A stretch of 23,655 bases of DNA from Cymbomonas tetramitiformis (GCA_001247695.2 LGRX02035056.1:1-23655); one strand, 5' to 3'; counted from the stretch's first letter, positions 15,231 to 22,822 are shown. Numbers and translations are program-made. The notes: generated by a model not told the origin, from the sequence alone.

Positions 15231-17801
15231 CTACTCGGGGTCAAAGTCCAGAGGAGCACCGTCACCACAATGTCCACGGTAGTAGCTTGCAGCACTGCTC
15301 TCCAGTGGGTCAGGCGGCCGGTGAACCACCGTCGCAGCACCCAGGGAGTGCAGTACTGCATCCAGAGTGACGGGGTCCAGCTCGGATATACCGGGGTAGA
15401 TGCATAAGTCTCCCCTGCACAGCACAGGCTGCGGTGCAGCCCGACCCGATACCTGTACAGAGTCGATGTCATTGGCCGCCGTGTAGGCGGCAGCTCCCAC
15501 TCCCATGATCGAGATCAAAAGAAAGAGAGAGACAAAGTAAGGAAAACCCCACGGGCCCGCGTGTGCGGGGAAGCCCCATGGCGGCTTGCCACACCCGTAG
15601 GTGCGGGAAGCACCACCAGACTCAGTCACGTGGGCTGCAGGCTCTGACGCATGATTAGCCGAGATGGCCGGAGCCCGCGGCTTGACGGCGAAGCTGCCGT
15701 CTGCAAAATCCTCGTAGTCGTCGGTGTCGTAGCCGGTCAAGTCAACCGGCGCAACCGCGGAGTGGTTGGCAGTTCCCACAACCCCCGCGAATTCACCGCC
15801 GGACTTCTCCGTGGTGGTCACCCGCGTCGATTGAAGGGACACGGGCGGGCCGTAGCCGTAGAGCTCCAGGAGCTCTTGCTCATTCTCCAAGACAGGCATA
15901 GCAGGGGCCGGCACGGCGGATGCCGATGCCGCCGCACCACCTGCCGGAACCTGCTCCTCCGGTGTGATACCTGCGCTCGCAGCGTCACACACCAGAGCCG
16001 AAGCCTGCGTCGCAATGCCCGCAGGCGGCGGGAAAGAGGCGTGAGTGTAATGTACCTTAGGCTCTACCGCCGCGTTGACCTCCGCCGCGAGGTCGTCCAG
16101 CCGCTGTAGAATGTCGTCACCGGACGCCTCCGCCACCGGTGTCACCGCGTCAACGGAGAAGCCGTAGGCCGACACGTCGATGCCTCCCACAACGCCCCCG
16201 CACAGCACCGCTGGCGGACCGTACACCGTCGCCGCGCGGGCAAAGGCCTCAGCTCCATCATCCGCCGCCTCCTGAAAGACAGCACACATGGCGAGGGCAT
16301 GCACGCCCTCCGCATCCTCGTCGTCGATGGGGATACAGAAAGCCGCGGCCGAGGTGGGGGAATGTTGGCGACCGCCAAGCGGGCAGTCGCGGTAGAAATG
16401 ATAGAGGTCCTTACCAGTCTTCTTGCAGCGGGTACACAGCGGCTTAGCCCGCTGCTCGTCACGATCGTAGCCCACCGCCGGTGGGGATTGGACCCCCATG
16501 CGGAAGCCCCGCGGTGACTGCCCGCGCTGCTGCTGCCGGCGCTGCCCGTGCTGCCGCTGCGGCGGATCCCGCTGCTGCTGCACCACCGGCGGAGCCGCCC
16601 CGCACTGCCGCCGCACCAGCTCGGTCAACTCCTTGATCTTGTCCAGTAGTACCTGGTGCTCGCTGCTGGTGAGCAGAGCCGACGCGCCACCACCTGCGGG
16701 CTTGGCCACGACGGCCTTCCCAACGTCCGTCTGCGCCCACGCCTGATAAATCTCCACAACCAGAGAGCGCAGAGCACCGAGGGAAACCGCCGCGAGATCG
16801 GCCACCATGGGGTAACGCACCTTGACCGCGGCGTAGAACACCGGGTCAAGCCGGCTGTAGAGGCTGAGCTTCCTGGTGGCCTCGGTGGGGGTCCAGTCGG
16901 CGGCCTTGTTATCCCGCACCAAACGTTGTTCCCGAGCCAAAATCGGCTGCGGGTCAACGTTTGCGGGATAAGTAAGCGCGGCATGCTCCTGCTGGAAGGA
17001 CTCCCGCAACGCCACTGGTACGCTGCGCTTCACGATGTCCACCAGCGCACGCCGTCCATCTCGGTCGGCAGACGCGTCCGTACCCGTAAGCCAGACGTGG
17101 GCGTTGCTGTGCTTCTCGATGATAAGCCCAAGCACGTCGTACAGCAAGGCGTTCACCTTTCCCACCACCAGAGCCTGGGGGTCGTCAAGGTCGAACGAGA
17201 CGAGGTCCAGCCCAGCGGACTCAAACTCCGTACGTAGCTGAACCACCACCTCGGAGAGGAGACCCGCGTCAGAAGTGCCGCTGAAATAATGCTTCTTGTC
17301 GCCAAGGATATCCTCGCGGATACCCTTGGCCCATGTCCGATGGAGCCGCCCCTTGTAGACCTCGTCCACAAGCTTGGACTGCTCCTGTAGATACTTCCTC
17401 GTCGCAACGTCGGCGTCGGTGTTGGAAGTAGGGTCGGGGTTCGTAATAGCCGGTGATTTGGCCGTCGGTGTGTTGCGAACCGCGTCAGTGAGCCTCAGCG
17501 AGGCGTCGATGTCGGAGTCCCTCGTGAGGGACCGTTTTGCTCTAGTGGATACACCCATAATTCTGAAAGCCTGATGGGAGGCGGTACGCCGGGGCGCGTT
17601 CGGGTAATGTTGGGAAGATGCGACGTCACAGTCACGGAAGGAGCGGTAGAGCCATGCGAGCGAGGGGCACTGGAAGACGTCGTCGAGGTCGAAGGTGCTC
17701 GAGCCACCAGCCCAAAAATCGGCAGCAAGCGGGATCAGGGCAAGCGTAATACCGTAAATGAACATTGCGTCGACTAGGCCCGGTCCAGGTCGAACCCCCA
17801 T
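15231..17801 (-). CDS. E2 Gag-like protein with C-terminal membrane anchor
   Basis: This single 856-aa frame is markedly GC-rich compared with its surroundings. Residues about 130-360 form a helix-rich, capsid-like region with DPVFYAAV (about 319-326), matching PVFYKAV of E1 Gag. A Gln/Arg-rich stretch (about 408-432) precedes a knuckle of unusual spacing, CX2CX8HX4C (C456, C459, H468, C473). An Ala/Pro/acidic region follows, then a hydrophobic segment at about 753-775 and an 80-aa tail with Cys pairs (VLCRGDLC). The role as particle protein is inferred from position, knuckle and motif; the membrane anchor suggests particle assembly at, or fusion to, a membrane. Start: the first ATG is 17801, but an in-frame ATG at 17558 (MGVSTRAKR) has A at -3 and G at +4 and gives a 396-nt leader, like the E1 leader. 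I favour 17558 for translation. Confidence 0.8.
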   Translation of the reverse strand: MGVRPGPGLVDAMFIYGITLALIPLAADFWAGGSSTFDLDDVFQCPSLAWLYRSFRDCDVASSQHYPNAPRRTASHQAFRIMGVSTRAKRSLTRDSDIDASLRLTDAVRNTPTAKSPAITNPDPTSNTDADVATRKYLQEQSKLVDEVYKGRLHRTWAKGIREDILGDKKHYFSGTSDAGLLSEVVVQLRTEFESAGLDLVSFDLDDPQALVVGKVNALLYDVLGLIIEKHSNAHVWLTGTDASADRDGRRALVDIVKRSVPVALRESFQQEHAALTYPANVDPQPILAREQRLVRDNKAADWTPTEATRKLSLYSRLDPVFYAAVKVRYPMVADLAAVSLGALRSLVVEIYQAWAQTDVGKAVVAKPAGGGASALLTSSEHQVLLDKIKELTELVRRQCGAAPPVVQQQRDPPQRQHGQRRQQQRGQSPRGFRMGVQSPPAVGYDRDEQRAKPLCTRCKKTGKDLYHFYRDCPLGGRQHSPTSAAAFCIPIDDEDAEGVHALAMCAVFQEAADDGAEAFARAATVYGPPAVLCGGVVGGIDVSAYGFSVDAVTPVAEASGDDILQRLDDLAAEVNAAVEPKVHYTHASFPPPAGIATQASALVCDAASAGITPEEQVPAGGAAASASAVPAPAMPVLENEQELLELYGYGPPVSLQSTRVTTTEKSGGEFAGVVGTANHSAVAPVDLTGYDTDDYEDFADGSFAVKPRAPAISANHASEPAAHVTESGGASRTYGCGKPPWGFPAHAGPWGFPYFVSLFLLISIMGVGAAAYTAANDIDSVQVSGRAAPQPVLCRGDLCIYPGISELDPVTLDAVLHSLGAATVVHRPPDPLESSAASYYRGHCGDGAPLDFDPE

Positions 17802-17954
17802 AGCTGCGGCTCAAAGACGCTCACCGCAAACAGCTCATCTCAAAATTCCCGTGAGTCCCCAAACGCGCCGTCGCGCACCACCTCTCCAAGCGGCTGCTTT
17901 AGCCAATCATGGCCAAACTAGCTGTGGAATATAGCGTGGAATGGGTCCACGACC
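17802..17954 (-). promoter_or_regulatory. E2 leader with primer site and shared motif
   Basis: Beside the 5' LTR the minus strand reads GGTCGTGGACCCA (17942-17954), the presumed primer site. It resembles the E1/TRIM GGTTTGGCCCCA with a one-base gap and two substitutions. At 17910-17884 follows ATGATTGGCTAAAGCAGCCG then CTTGG, the leader motif shared with the TRIM-like element and E1, 44 nt from the LTR. If Gag starts at 17558 the leader extends to there. Confidence 0.5.
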
Positions 17955-18213
17955 TACTGGAATATCCCGGTTCAAGATATCAGACAGTCAGTGAACCAAT
18001 ATAGATAAACTCTCATAAGAAATAAACCCTAAGCTAGATATACCCGGAACGGTCACGGAGTCGGAACGGTCTCGAGTCTAGCTACCTGTGACACTCGGTG
18101 TGTCACAGCACAGGCTTACGGATCAGTCACGGTCCAGTGTTGGCTACCTAGGAATCTGTCATAGGGGCCTGCACCGGGACTCCCGGTCAGGGCTGCCTAT
18201 ACAGATTTCAGCA
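17955..18213 (-). repeat. E2 5' LTR (right copy)
   Basis: 259 bp, followed by GAAGG at 18214-18218. As E2 runs on the minus strand this is the promoter LTR. TATA-like GGGTATATCTAG and TTTATCTATATTGG lie toward its internal end. Confidence 0.9.
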
Positions 18214-18218
18214 GAAGG

Positions 18219-18432
18219 TTGGCGCCCACAACCGTCCGAAACAATCCTTCGCCTAACAGGGCGAGCAGTCTGTGAGGCTGCTATGATACTTTCTTGAATT
18301 GTTCACGTGTTTTGCTTGTGATATTTGTTTTGCGTCTTGCTGTTTCATCATTTGACGGGGTGTGCAGGTGGGATTAGCAGCGCATATTTTGTAAAGCAAC
18401 TTTCCCTTTTCGCCAATAGGCACGCACCTCGT
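18219..18432. other. Old flank related to foldback arms
   Basis: No gene is seen. The last part (about 18350-18432; GTGTGCAG, TTCGCCAAT, GCACGCACCTCGTGATGTGG) is a diverged relative of the arm sequence at about 19290-19350, so an older copy of the foldback arm probably once lay here. Confidence 0.35.
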
Positions 18433-18491
18433 GATGTGGGATTCTAAGTTGGCATTTGTCAACTTAGCTTGGGATGAAACCCAACCACATC
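18433..18491 (+). ncRNA. Three-way-junction element 1 (predicted fold)
   Basis: A closing stem GATGTGG/CCACATC encloses a TAAGTTG/CAACTTA hairpin and a TTGGG/CCCAA hairpin with a 6-nt loop. Transcription is not shown; the call rests on the fold and on compensating differences among six copies. Confidence 0.35.
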
Positions 18492-18617
18492 GGACTCGTG
18501 GTCACTTGTTCATTTGGTCACCTTGAATATGTAAGCAAAGTTTGAGGAGCAACGGCTTGGTATAAGGCATCGGCTGTTTTATTTTTATGGGTTTGTAGCT
18601 AATTTGCGACCTCTTGA

Positions 18618-18676
18618 GGTGTGGAAGTCGAGGTTGGTGTATGCCAACCTTGCTTGGGCTCAAACCCAACCACATC
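18618..18676 (+). ncRNA. Three-way-junction element 2 (predicted fold)
   Basis: GGTGTGG/CCACATC (one G-U pair) encloses AGGTTGG/CCAACCT and TTGGG/CCCAA hairpins. It has the same size (59 nt) as copy 1, with a different first hairpin sequence but conserved pairing. Confidence 0.35.
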
Positions 18677-18679
18677 GGA

Positions 18680-18840
18680 CTAAAGATTTTTCCCCAATAC
18701 GCAAATTTGTGACGTCATAAAACGGACTTTTTCAAAGAGGGGGACAATCTAAAGATTTTTCCCCAATACACAAAAGCGTGACATAAAAAACCGGATTTTT
18801 CAAAGAGGGGGACAATCTAAAGATTTTTCCCCAATAACAC
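18680..18840. repeat. 68-69-bp tandem units
   Basis: Units begin CTAAAGATTTTTCCCCAATA at 18680, 18749 and 18817 (the last partial). The same unit is at about 11228-11310 and partly at 10205 and 14360. It ends TTTTTCAAAGAGGGGGACAAT and contains AGCGTGACAT in one copy. Confidence 0.75.
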
Positions 18841-18868
18841 TTTATTATTAAAGGTATATATACATCTG

Positions 18869-18907
18869 TTATAATAATACCCTAGGCCATCGAGGGTATT
18901 ATTATAA
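18869..18907. repeat. 14-bp perfect inverted repeat at foldback edge
   Basis: TTATAATAATACCC (18869-18882) and GGGTATTATTATAA (18894-18907) flank an 11-nt loop. It straddles the outer left end of the 2.2-kb foldback. The right end lacks the outer half, so this may be a boundary structure or local palindrome. Confidence 0.6.
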
Positions 18908-19345
18908 GGGAAGGGTTATACGCGCTGGAATTCACACGTCGTTTCCGTCTCAATCCCGAAAAAATTCTGAACCAGCGTGACGGTCATATCGTCTTGCATC
19001 GTCTCGCGTGTCATCGTGAATTTAATTTCCAGGATTATTAAAACAGATAATCAATTTATCTTCCATCGATATCGCGGATACGATTACCGTTGGCGCTGGC
19101 GTTGACTAGCTCAACCATAAAGCGCTCGCTGCGACATTTACTGCTCATAATTTTCTCAACGTTCCTTCGCCTCATGGCCGGAACGGTGTTCACTGTGACT
19201 GCTGTGTTATGTGCAGGGATTGCGGCAGTGTTTGGCTGTTTTTATTTTTCAATTCGTTTATTGCATATATGCGAACTCACGGTATTCGGTGTGTGCAGCT
19301 TGTGTCGCAGGTTTTCCGATGGCGAGGAGGGACGCACCTTTTTGA

Positions 19346-19394
19346 GATGTGGAAGTCTAGGGCAACCTAGCTTGGGATGATACCCAACCACATC
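19346..19394 (+). ncRNA. Three-way-junction element 3 (predicted fold)
   Basis: GATGTGG/CCACATC encloses CTAGG/CCTAG (4-nt loop) and TTGGG/CCCAA. It is shorter (49 nt) than copies 1, 2, 4 and 5, and its inverted counterpart is copy 6. Confidence 0.35.
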
Positions 19395-19525
19395 GGACTT
19401 ACTTTGTTTTCATATTTTAATCTATTCACCTTGCATACGCATACAAACTTCGAGGAGCGTCGAGGTATGATAAGTTTTAGACTGATTTATCTTTTTGGGT
19501 TTGTGGCGCCATCGCGACCTCATGG

Positions 19526-19583
19526 GATGTGGAAGTCAAGGTTGAGCATGCCAACCTTGATTGGGTTCGAACCCAACCACATC
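19526..19583 (+). ncRNA. Three-way-junction element 4, tRNA-like
   Basis: A 7-bp stem GATGTGG/CCACATC encloses a TCAAGGTTG/CAACCTTGA hairpin with a 7-nt loop (AGCATGC) and TTGGGTTCGAACCCAA. The last matches a tRNA T-arm and the pol III B box (GGTTCGAANCC). There is no D-arm and the T-loop is 6 nt, so it is not a normal tRNA. Confidence 0.4.
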
Positions 19584-19590
19584 GAAGTCT

Positions 19591-20322
19591 GAGTCCTTGT
19601 GCTTCAGGGAACTAAAATATGTATATCTTAGCAATATTTGTGGAAAGTCTCGTGCGCTAGAACGCACGGGAAGCCCTTGGCTGTTTGGCATGTATTGGGT
19701 TTGGGTCCATTCGAGCCCAAACCCAATAAATCTGCCAAAGAAATAAACTGTTCATTTCGCGAGCAATGTATCTCAGTCCTTGAGCTTCAGGAAACTTAAA
19801 GAGATATATCTCGAGAATATTTGTGGAAAGTCTCGTGCGCTAGAACGCACGGGAAGCCCTTGGCTGTTTGGCATGTATTGGGTTTGGGTACATTCGAGCC
19901 CAAGCCCAATAAATCTGCCAAAGAAATAAACTGTTCGTTTCGGGCACAGTGTATGCCAGTCCTTGAGCTTCAGGGAACTTAAATGTATACATCTCGACAA
20001 TATTTGTGGAAAGTCTCGTGCGCTAGAACGCACGGGAAGCCCTTGGCTGTTTGGAATATATTGGGTTTGGGTACATTCGAGCCCAAACCCAATAAATCTG
20101 CCAAGGAAATAAACTGTTTGTTTCGCAAACAATGTATCTCAGTCCTTGTGTTTTAGGGAACTTGAAGATATATATCTCGGCAAAATATCAGCGTAGTTTC
20201 GTTTGCTAGGAAGCACGGGAAGACCTTGACTGTTTGGCACTTGTTGGTTTGGGTACATGAAAACCCAAACCCAAAAAGCTCTTTGTCATGAAGTGACCTT
20301 CTCGTGCATACTCGACGACAAT
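19591..20322. repeat. 183-bp tandem repeats, four copies
   Basis: Units start at 19591, 19774, 19957 and 20140, with period exactly 183. The fourth is diverged, and a decayed trace continues to about 20395. Each of the first three contains a CGTGCG/CGCACG hairpin and a larger nested hairpin: TTTGGCA around TTGGGTTTGGG, paired with CCCAAACCCAA and TGCCAAA (unit 3 has a mismatch in the outer stem). Stems are better conserved than the stretch after GGAACT. No ORF runs through them convincingly. Confidence 0.85.
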
Positions 20323-20401
20323 CCTTGCGCGCAAGATGGTGAACTAACATTACTCTCAGCAAATTTAGTGCAAAGTTTCGTGCGCTAACACAGAGGACTT
20401 C

Positions 20402-20459
20402 GATGTGGTTGGGTTCGAACCCAAGCAAGGTTGGCATGCTCAACCTTGACTTCCACACC
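20402..20459 (-). ncRNA. Three-way-junction element 5 (predicted fold)
   Basis: Inverted copy of element 4 in the right arm, including TTGGGTTCGAACCCAA. The closing stem has one G-U pair. Confidence 0.35.
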
Positions 20460-20590
20460 CCAAGAGGTCGCGATGACGCCATAAACCCAAAAAGATATTT
20501 CAGTCTCTAACTTATCACACCTCGATCCTCCTCAAACTTTGTATGCATATTCAAAGTGAGTTGAATAAAACGTGAGAACAAGGTGGGTCC

Positions 20591-20639
20591 GATGTGGTTG
20601 GGTGTGATCCCAAGCTAGGTTGCCCTAGACTTCCACACC
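20591..20639 (-). ncRNA. Three-way-junction element 6 (predicted fold)
   Basis: Inverted copy of element 3 in the right arm; the CTAGG/CCTAG and TTGGG/CCCAA pairings are kept while the loop differs. Confidence 0.35.
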
Positions 20640-21090
20640 ACAAGAAAGCGCGCCCCTCCTCGCCATCGGAAAACCTGCGACACAAGCTGCACAAAATGAG
20701 TATCGTGAGTTGGCACATATGCATAAGTAAACTGAAAAATAGAAGCAGCCAAACACTTCCGAAATCCCTGCGCACAACACAGCAGCCACGACATCGTTCC
20801 GCCCATGAGGCGAAGCGAAGGACCGTTGAGAAAATTATGAGCAGTAAATGTTGGTGCGCAGCTCTTTATCCTTGAGCTAGTCAACGCCAACGGCAATCGT
20901 ATCCGCGATATCGATGGAAGATAAATTGATGATGATTTAATAATCCTGGAAATTAAATTCACGATGACACGCGAGACGATGCGAGACGATATGACCGTCA
21001 CGCTGGTTCAGAATTTTTCCGGGATTGAGACGGAAACGACGTGTGAATTCCAGCGCGTATAACCCTTCCCTTATTATAAACCCGTCGATG

Positions 21091-21383
21091 TGGACTGTTC
21101 ACGGTATAAAAAAACAGCCCTTTAGGATCTAATTTTTGTTAGAATTGCTGGGCGATCCCTTCAACGCGTACACATTTAAGTTTTTGGTTACTTCACCACA
21201 AGGCGAGCATGCATATTTCTTACGCACACTTTCATTTAGAAGTCGTTTGACGTCATCGAAATTGTTTCCTCTTCGCGCACAGCTGAATTCAGGGTCACGT
21301 GGGCTTCGCTCTCCTCTAGTCCAGAATCACAGTAGTTGTGGCCACAATATAAGACAGCGCCCCTTTTTTAACGCTTCATTTAT
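21091..21383 (+). other. Presumed promoter/5' UTR of flavoprotein gene
   Basis: No repeat or convincing coding signal is seen. An open frame from 21136 has no recognisable motif. A TATAAAAAAA string is at 21106-21115, but its distance from the ATG is about 270 bp. The segment probably contains the promoter of the downstream gene; this is inferred from position only. Confidence 0.3.
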
Positions 21384-21720
21384 ATGGGGGAAAGTGCTGC
21401 GGTATCGCTTCTCGAGCGACACCTTCTTTTCGAAGAACGTGCCTTCGATGCTTTCTCAGAAATCTCCTTCGCTGTGGATAATGGGTGTGCTCGGTCCATC
21501 AAAGTTTCGGATTTTCCACGCCTTGTTCGAGAATTTAAAGACTGCATCAAGGTGTCAGATTCAGGAGACGTGCTTGAATCATACATAGAATCTATCGTGA
21601 ATGAGCTTCAAAACGGTGGCGTAACAACGCTATCTTACGAGGACTTCAAGGCGTACTTCAACTTCCTGCAAGACCGAATCCGTTTTGCGAGCGCCCGAGT
21701 CGCAGTAATCGGAGCAGGAG
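21384..21720 (+). CDS. Renalase-like FAD/NAD(P) oxidoreductase, exon 1
   Basis: The ATG at 21384 opens a frame whose last residues, RVAVIGAG, begin a Rossmann dinucleotide-binding fold. The exon ends GCAGGAG|GTGTGT at 21720/21721, phase 1. Joined to exon 2 the next residues are A-S-G-L-S, completing GxGxxG. About 105 residues precede the fold, with an acidic, helix-rich pattern (DFPRLVREF, YEDFKAYFNFL) that loosely suggests EF-hand-like or regulatory helices; family members usually start close to the Rossmann motif, so this is an extension or a different first domain. The enzyme would bind FAD and oxidise a nicotinamide-type or amine substrate; the substrate cannot be read. Confidence 0.6.
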
Positions 21721-22390
21721 GTGTGTGCACCGATGTTTTCCTGCGGGTAGAATTGCGTATAATTCATGTTTCCTATGGGGGGAGGGCGCCATTTTTCCGA
21801 GGGATTCCCTTGTGAATTTGTAAGGAAGCCTCCACATTTTGATAACACCTTCCCCTTGGTCACCTTTCATTTACCCTGATATTCCGACTGAGCCCACTGC
21901 CGTGAAGTTGCACGCTCGCCCCGTAGCTAGCTTTCATCCCGCGCAGTCCGCGTGCCTGCGCCCACACCCTGAGCTGACGAAGTTTTATTTTTCTCCGAAC
22001 TCAACGGACGAAAGAAGCCATTTAGACGCCCTTTAGAAACTATCGAACTGGCGGGCAGCGTTCGATGTTGCTTGTTTTAACATGGCATGGCTCCTTACCA
22101 ACACGGAAAGAATCCCAAGCTTTCTCCTTTATTGCTTCAGCCACAGCCTGCCGGCACCCCAAAATACGCCTTCTCGGTCGTCACATATCTTCGAGAGAAG
22201 GCTGCAGCATGTGGACCTCGTACCTTTGTGGCTCGGGCAGTAACGTTTGCGTTGGACTTCGAGGCAAGGTCTTCAGCGCTTCATTGCATACCTACCGCAC
22301 CAGCCTTCCTGAGGAAACTTCCAGTGGCCTCTCTATCACAGTGCCTGACAGCCGAAGGTCGGGGAGTCACGCTGGGCGTTTGGTATGCAG
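21721..22390 (+). other. Intron of the flavoprotein gene
   Basis: This 670-bp GT-AG intron starts GTGTGTGC and ends TGGTATGCAG. The exons on both sides join in phase to give a perfect dinucleotide-binding motif. A long open frame (from 22087) runs through the intron's 3' part into exon 2, but it has no recognisable motif before the exon boundary. Confidence 0.6.
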
Positions 22391-22545
22391 CCTCCGGCCT
22401 GTCGTGTGCCAACTTCCTCGCGAATGAAGGCATACATTGCACGGTGTTCGAACGAGAACAAGGGGTAGGAGGCCGCATGGCTACCCGTCGGTACGACACG
22501 GGGCAACCTGGAGCATCCTGTCCTACTGCCCTCGGGATTGACTGA
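22391..22545 (+). CDS. Renalase-like oxidoreductase, exon 2 (3' end unresolved)
   Basis: The exon encodes the rest of the FAD-binding start: SGLSCANFLANEGIHCTVFE, then GVGGRMATRR (to 22490), the family's diagnostic second motif. The frame stops at 22543-22545, 18 codons past the motif, far too early for a family member of over 300 residues. A donor is possible at CG|GTACGA (22490/22491). A further family-like motif, DHSAPF (compare FDHGA in the family), occurs at 22585-22602 after an acceptor-like GCTTGGCAG (22560), but the phase does not fit that donor. The gene is therefore either spliced in a way I cannot resolve or broken. Confidence 0.55.
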
Positions 22546-22560
22546 CAGTGCGCTTGGCAG

Positions 22561-22670
22561 ACCCGCTGGGAGGTTTCGGACGGGGATCACTCAGCACCTT
22601 TCGCAATACTTGTTTGCCGAAAAAAACGTGCGATACTCGCGCCTTTTGTTTGCCTTCTCCTGGGAATAGT
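22561..22670 (+). pseudogene. Possible downstream exon with DHSAPF motif
   Basis: After a plausible acceptor at 22560 the frame acc-cgc-tgg reads WEVSDGDHSAPFAIL. The DHxAP(F/Y) pattern and its position after GGRMATRR fit the family. The phase relative to the best donor upstream is wrong by one, and no downstream family motif follows within the window, so a remnant is as likely as an exon. Confidence 0.25.
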
Positions 22671-22822
22671 GTGCGCCACGGTCTTTAGTGTTCCTTCGAT
22701 CGACTTCCCGGTTTTCGCTCATAAAAGAGCGTATTCCGCTTCTCATATTTCTCGGCCCCAATATCGAATACACACGTGTACCATTCCGATGTTTGGAAAC
22801 AGTGATTTGAGTCGCCACACGT

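Larger units (their letters stand above)
14647..18213 (-). mobile_element. E2: non-autonomous LTR retrotransposon encoding only Gag
   Basis: This 3,567-bp minus-strand element is bounded by 259-bp LTRs differing at one position (C/T at 14701 versus 18009) and by a 5-bp duplication GAAGG (14642-14646, 18214-18218). The interior has one long ORF, Gag-like with a zinc knuckle and a C-terminal membrane segment. No protease, integrase, RT or RNase H motif is present on either strand. The layout matches the TR-GAG class: it supplies Gag but borrows Pol. In element orientation the LTR starts TG and ends TA, if the duplication is placed correctly. Shared leader, 3' hairpin and Gag motifs point to relatives of E1 as helpers. 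Confidence 0.88.
18888..21090. mobile_element. 2.2-kb foldback element with 0.68-0.70-kb arms
   Basis: The left arm (about 18888-19589) is the reverse complement of the right arm (about 20396-21090), with scattered mismatches and small gaps. For example, GGGAAGGGTTATACGCGCTG at the left edge reappears inverted at 21074-21055. The outer edges read CATCGA-GGGT and its inverse. Each arm ends inward with two three-way-junction elements 238 bp apart. The 0.8-kb centre holds 183-bp tandem repeats. Hydrophobic open frames in the arms are not conserved between arms, so no transposase is present. Structure resembles foldback or long-TIR non-autonomous DNA elements. No target duplication was found. Confidence 0.7.

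Noticed and set aside
19090..19380. Hydrophobic open frame in the left foldback arm
   Set aside because: The inverted arm carries a frame that is shifted and different in extent (20615-21001), so the reading is not conserved between two closely similar copies.
19526..19583. Ordinary tRNA gene
   Set aside because: It has acceptor-like and T-arm-like stems but no D-arm, a 9-bp middle stem, a 6-nt T-loop and G instead of T before the would-be anticodon. Kept only as a tRNA-like element.
19591..20322. CRISPR-like array
   Set aside because: Units are contiguous 183-bp tandem repeats without unique spacers, in a eukaryotic repeat context.
18433..20639. Hammerhead or other known self-cleaving ribozyme in the three-way junctions
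   Set aside because: The CTGANGA and GAAA core strings of a hammerhead are absent at the junctions.
21136..21588. 150-codon plus-strand frame upstream of and overlapping exon 1
   Set aside because: No recognisable motif; it overlaps exon 1 in another frame. Probably chance.
22087..22545. Single-exon gene running from the intron into the flavoprotein motif
   Set aside because: Residues before the exon boundary show no family similarity and would break the dinucleotide-binding motif that the GT-AG joining restores.
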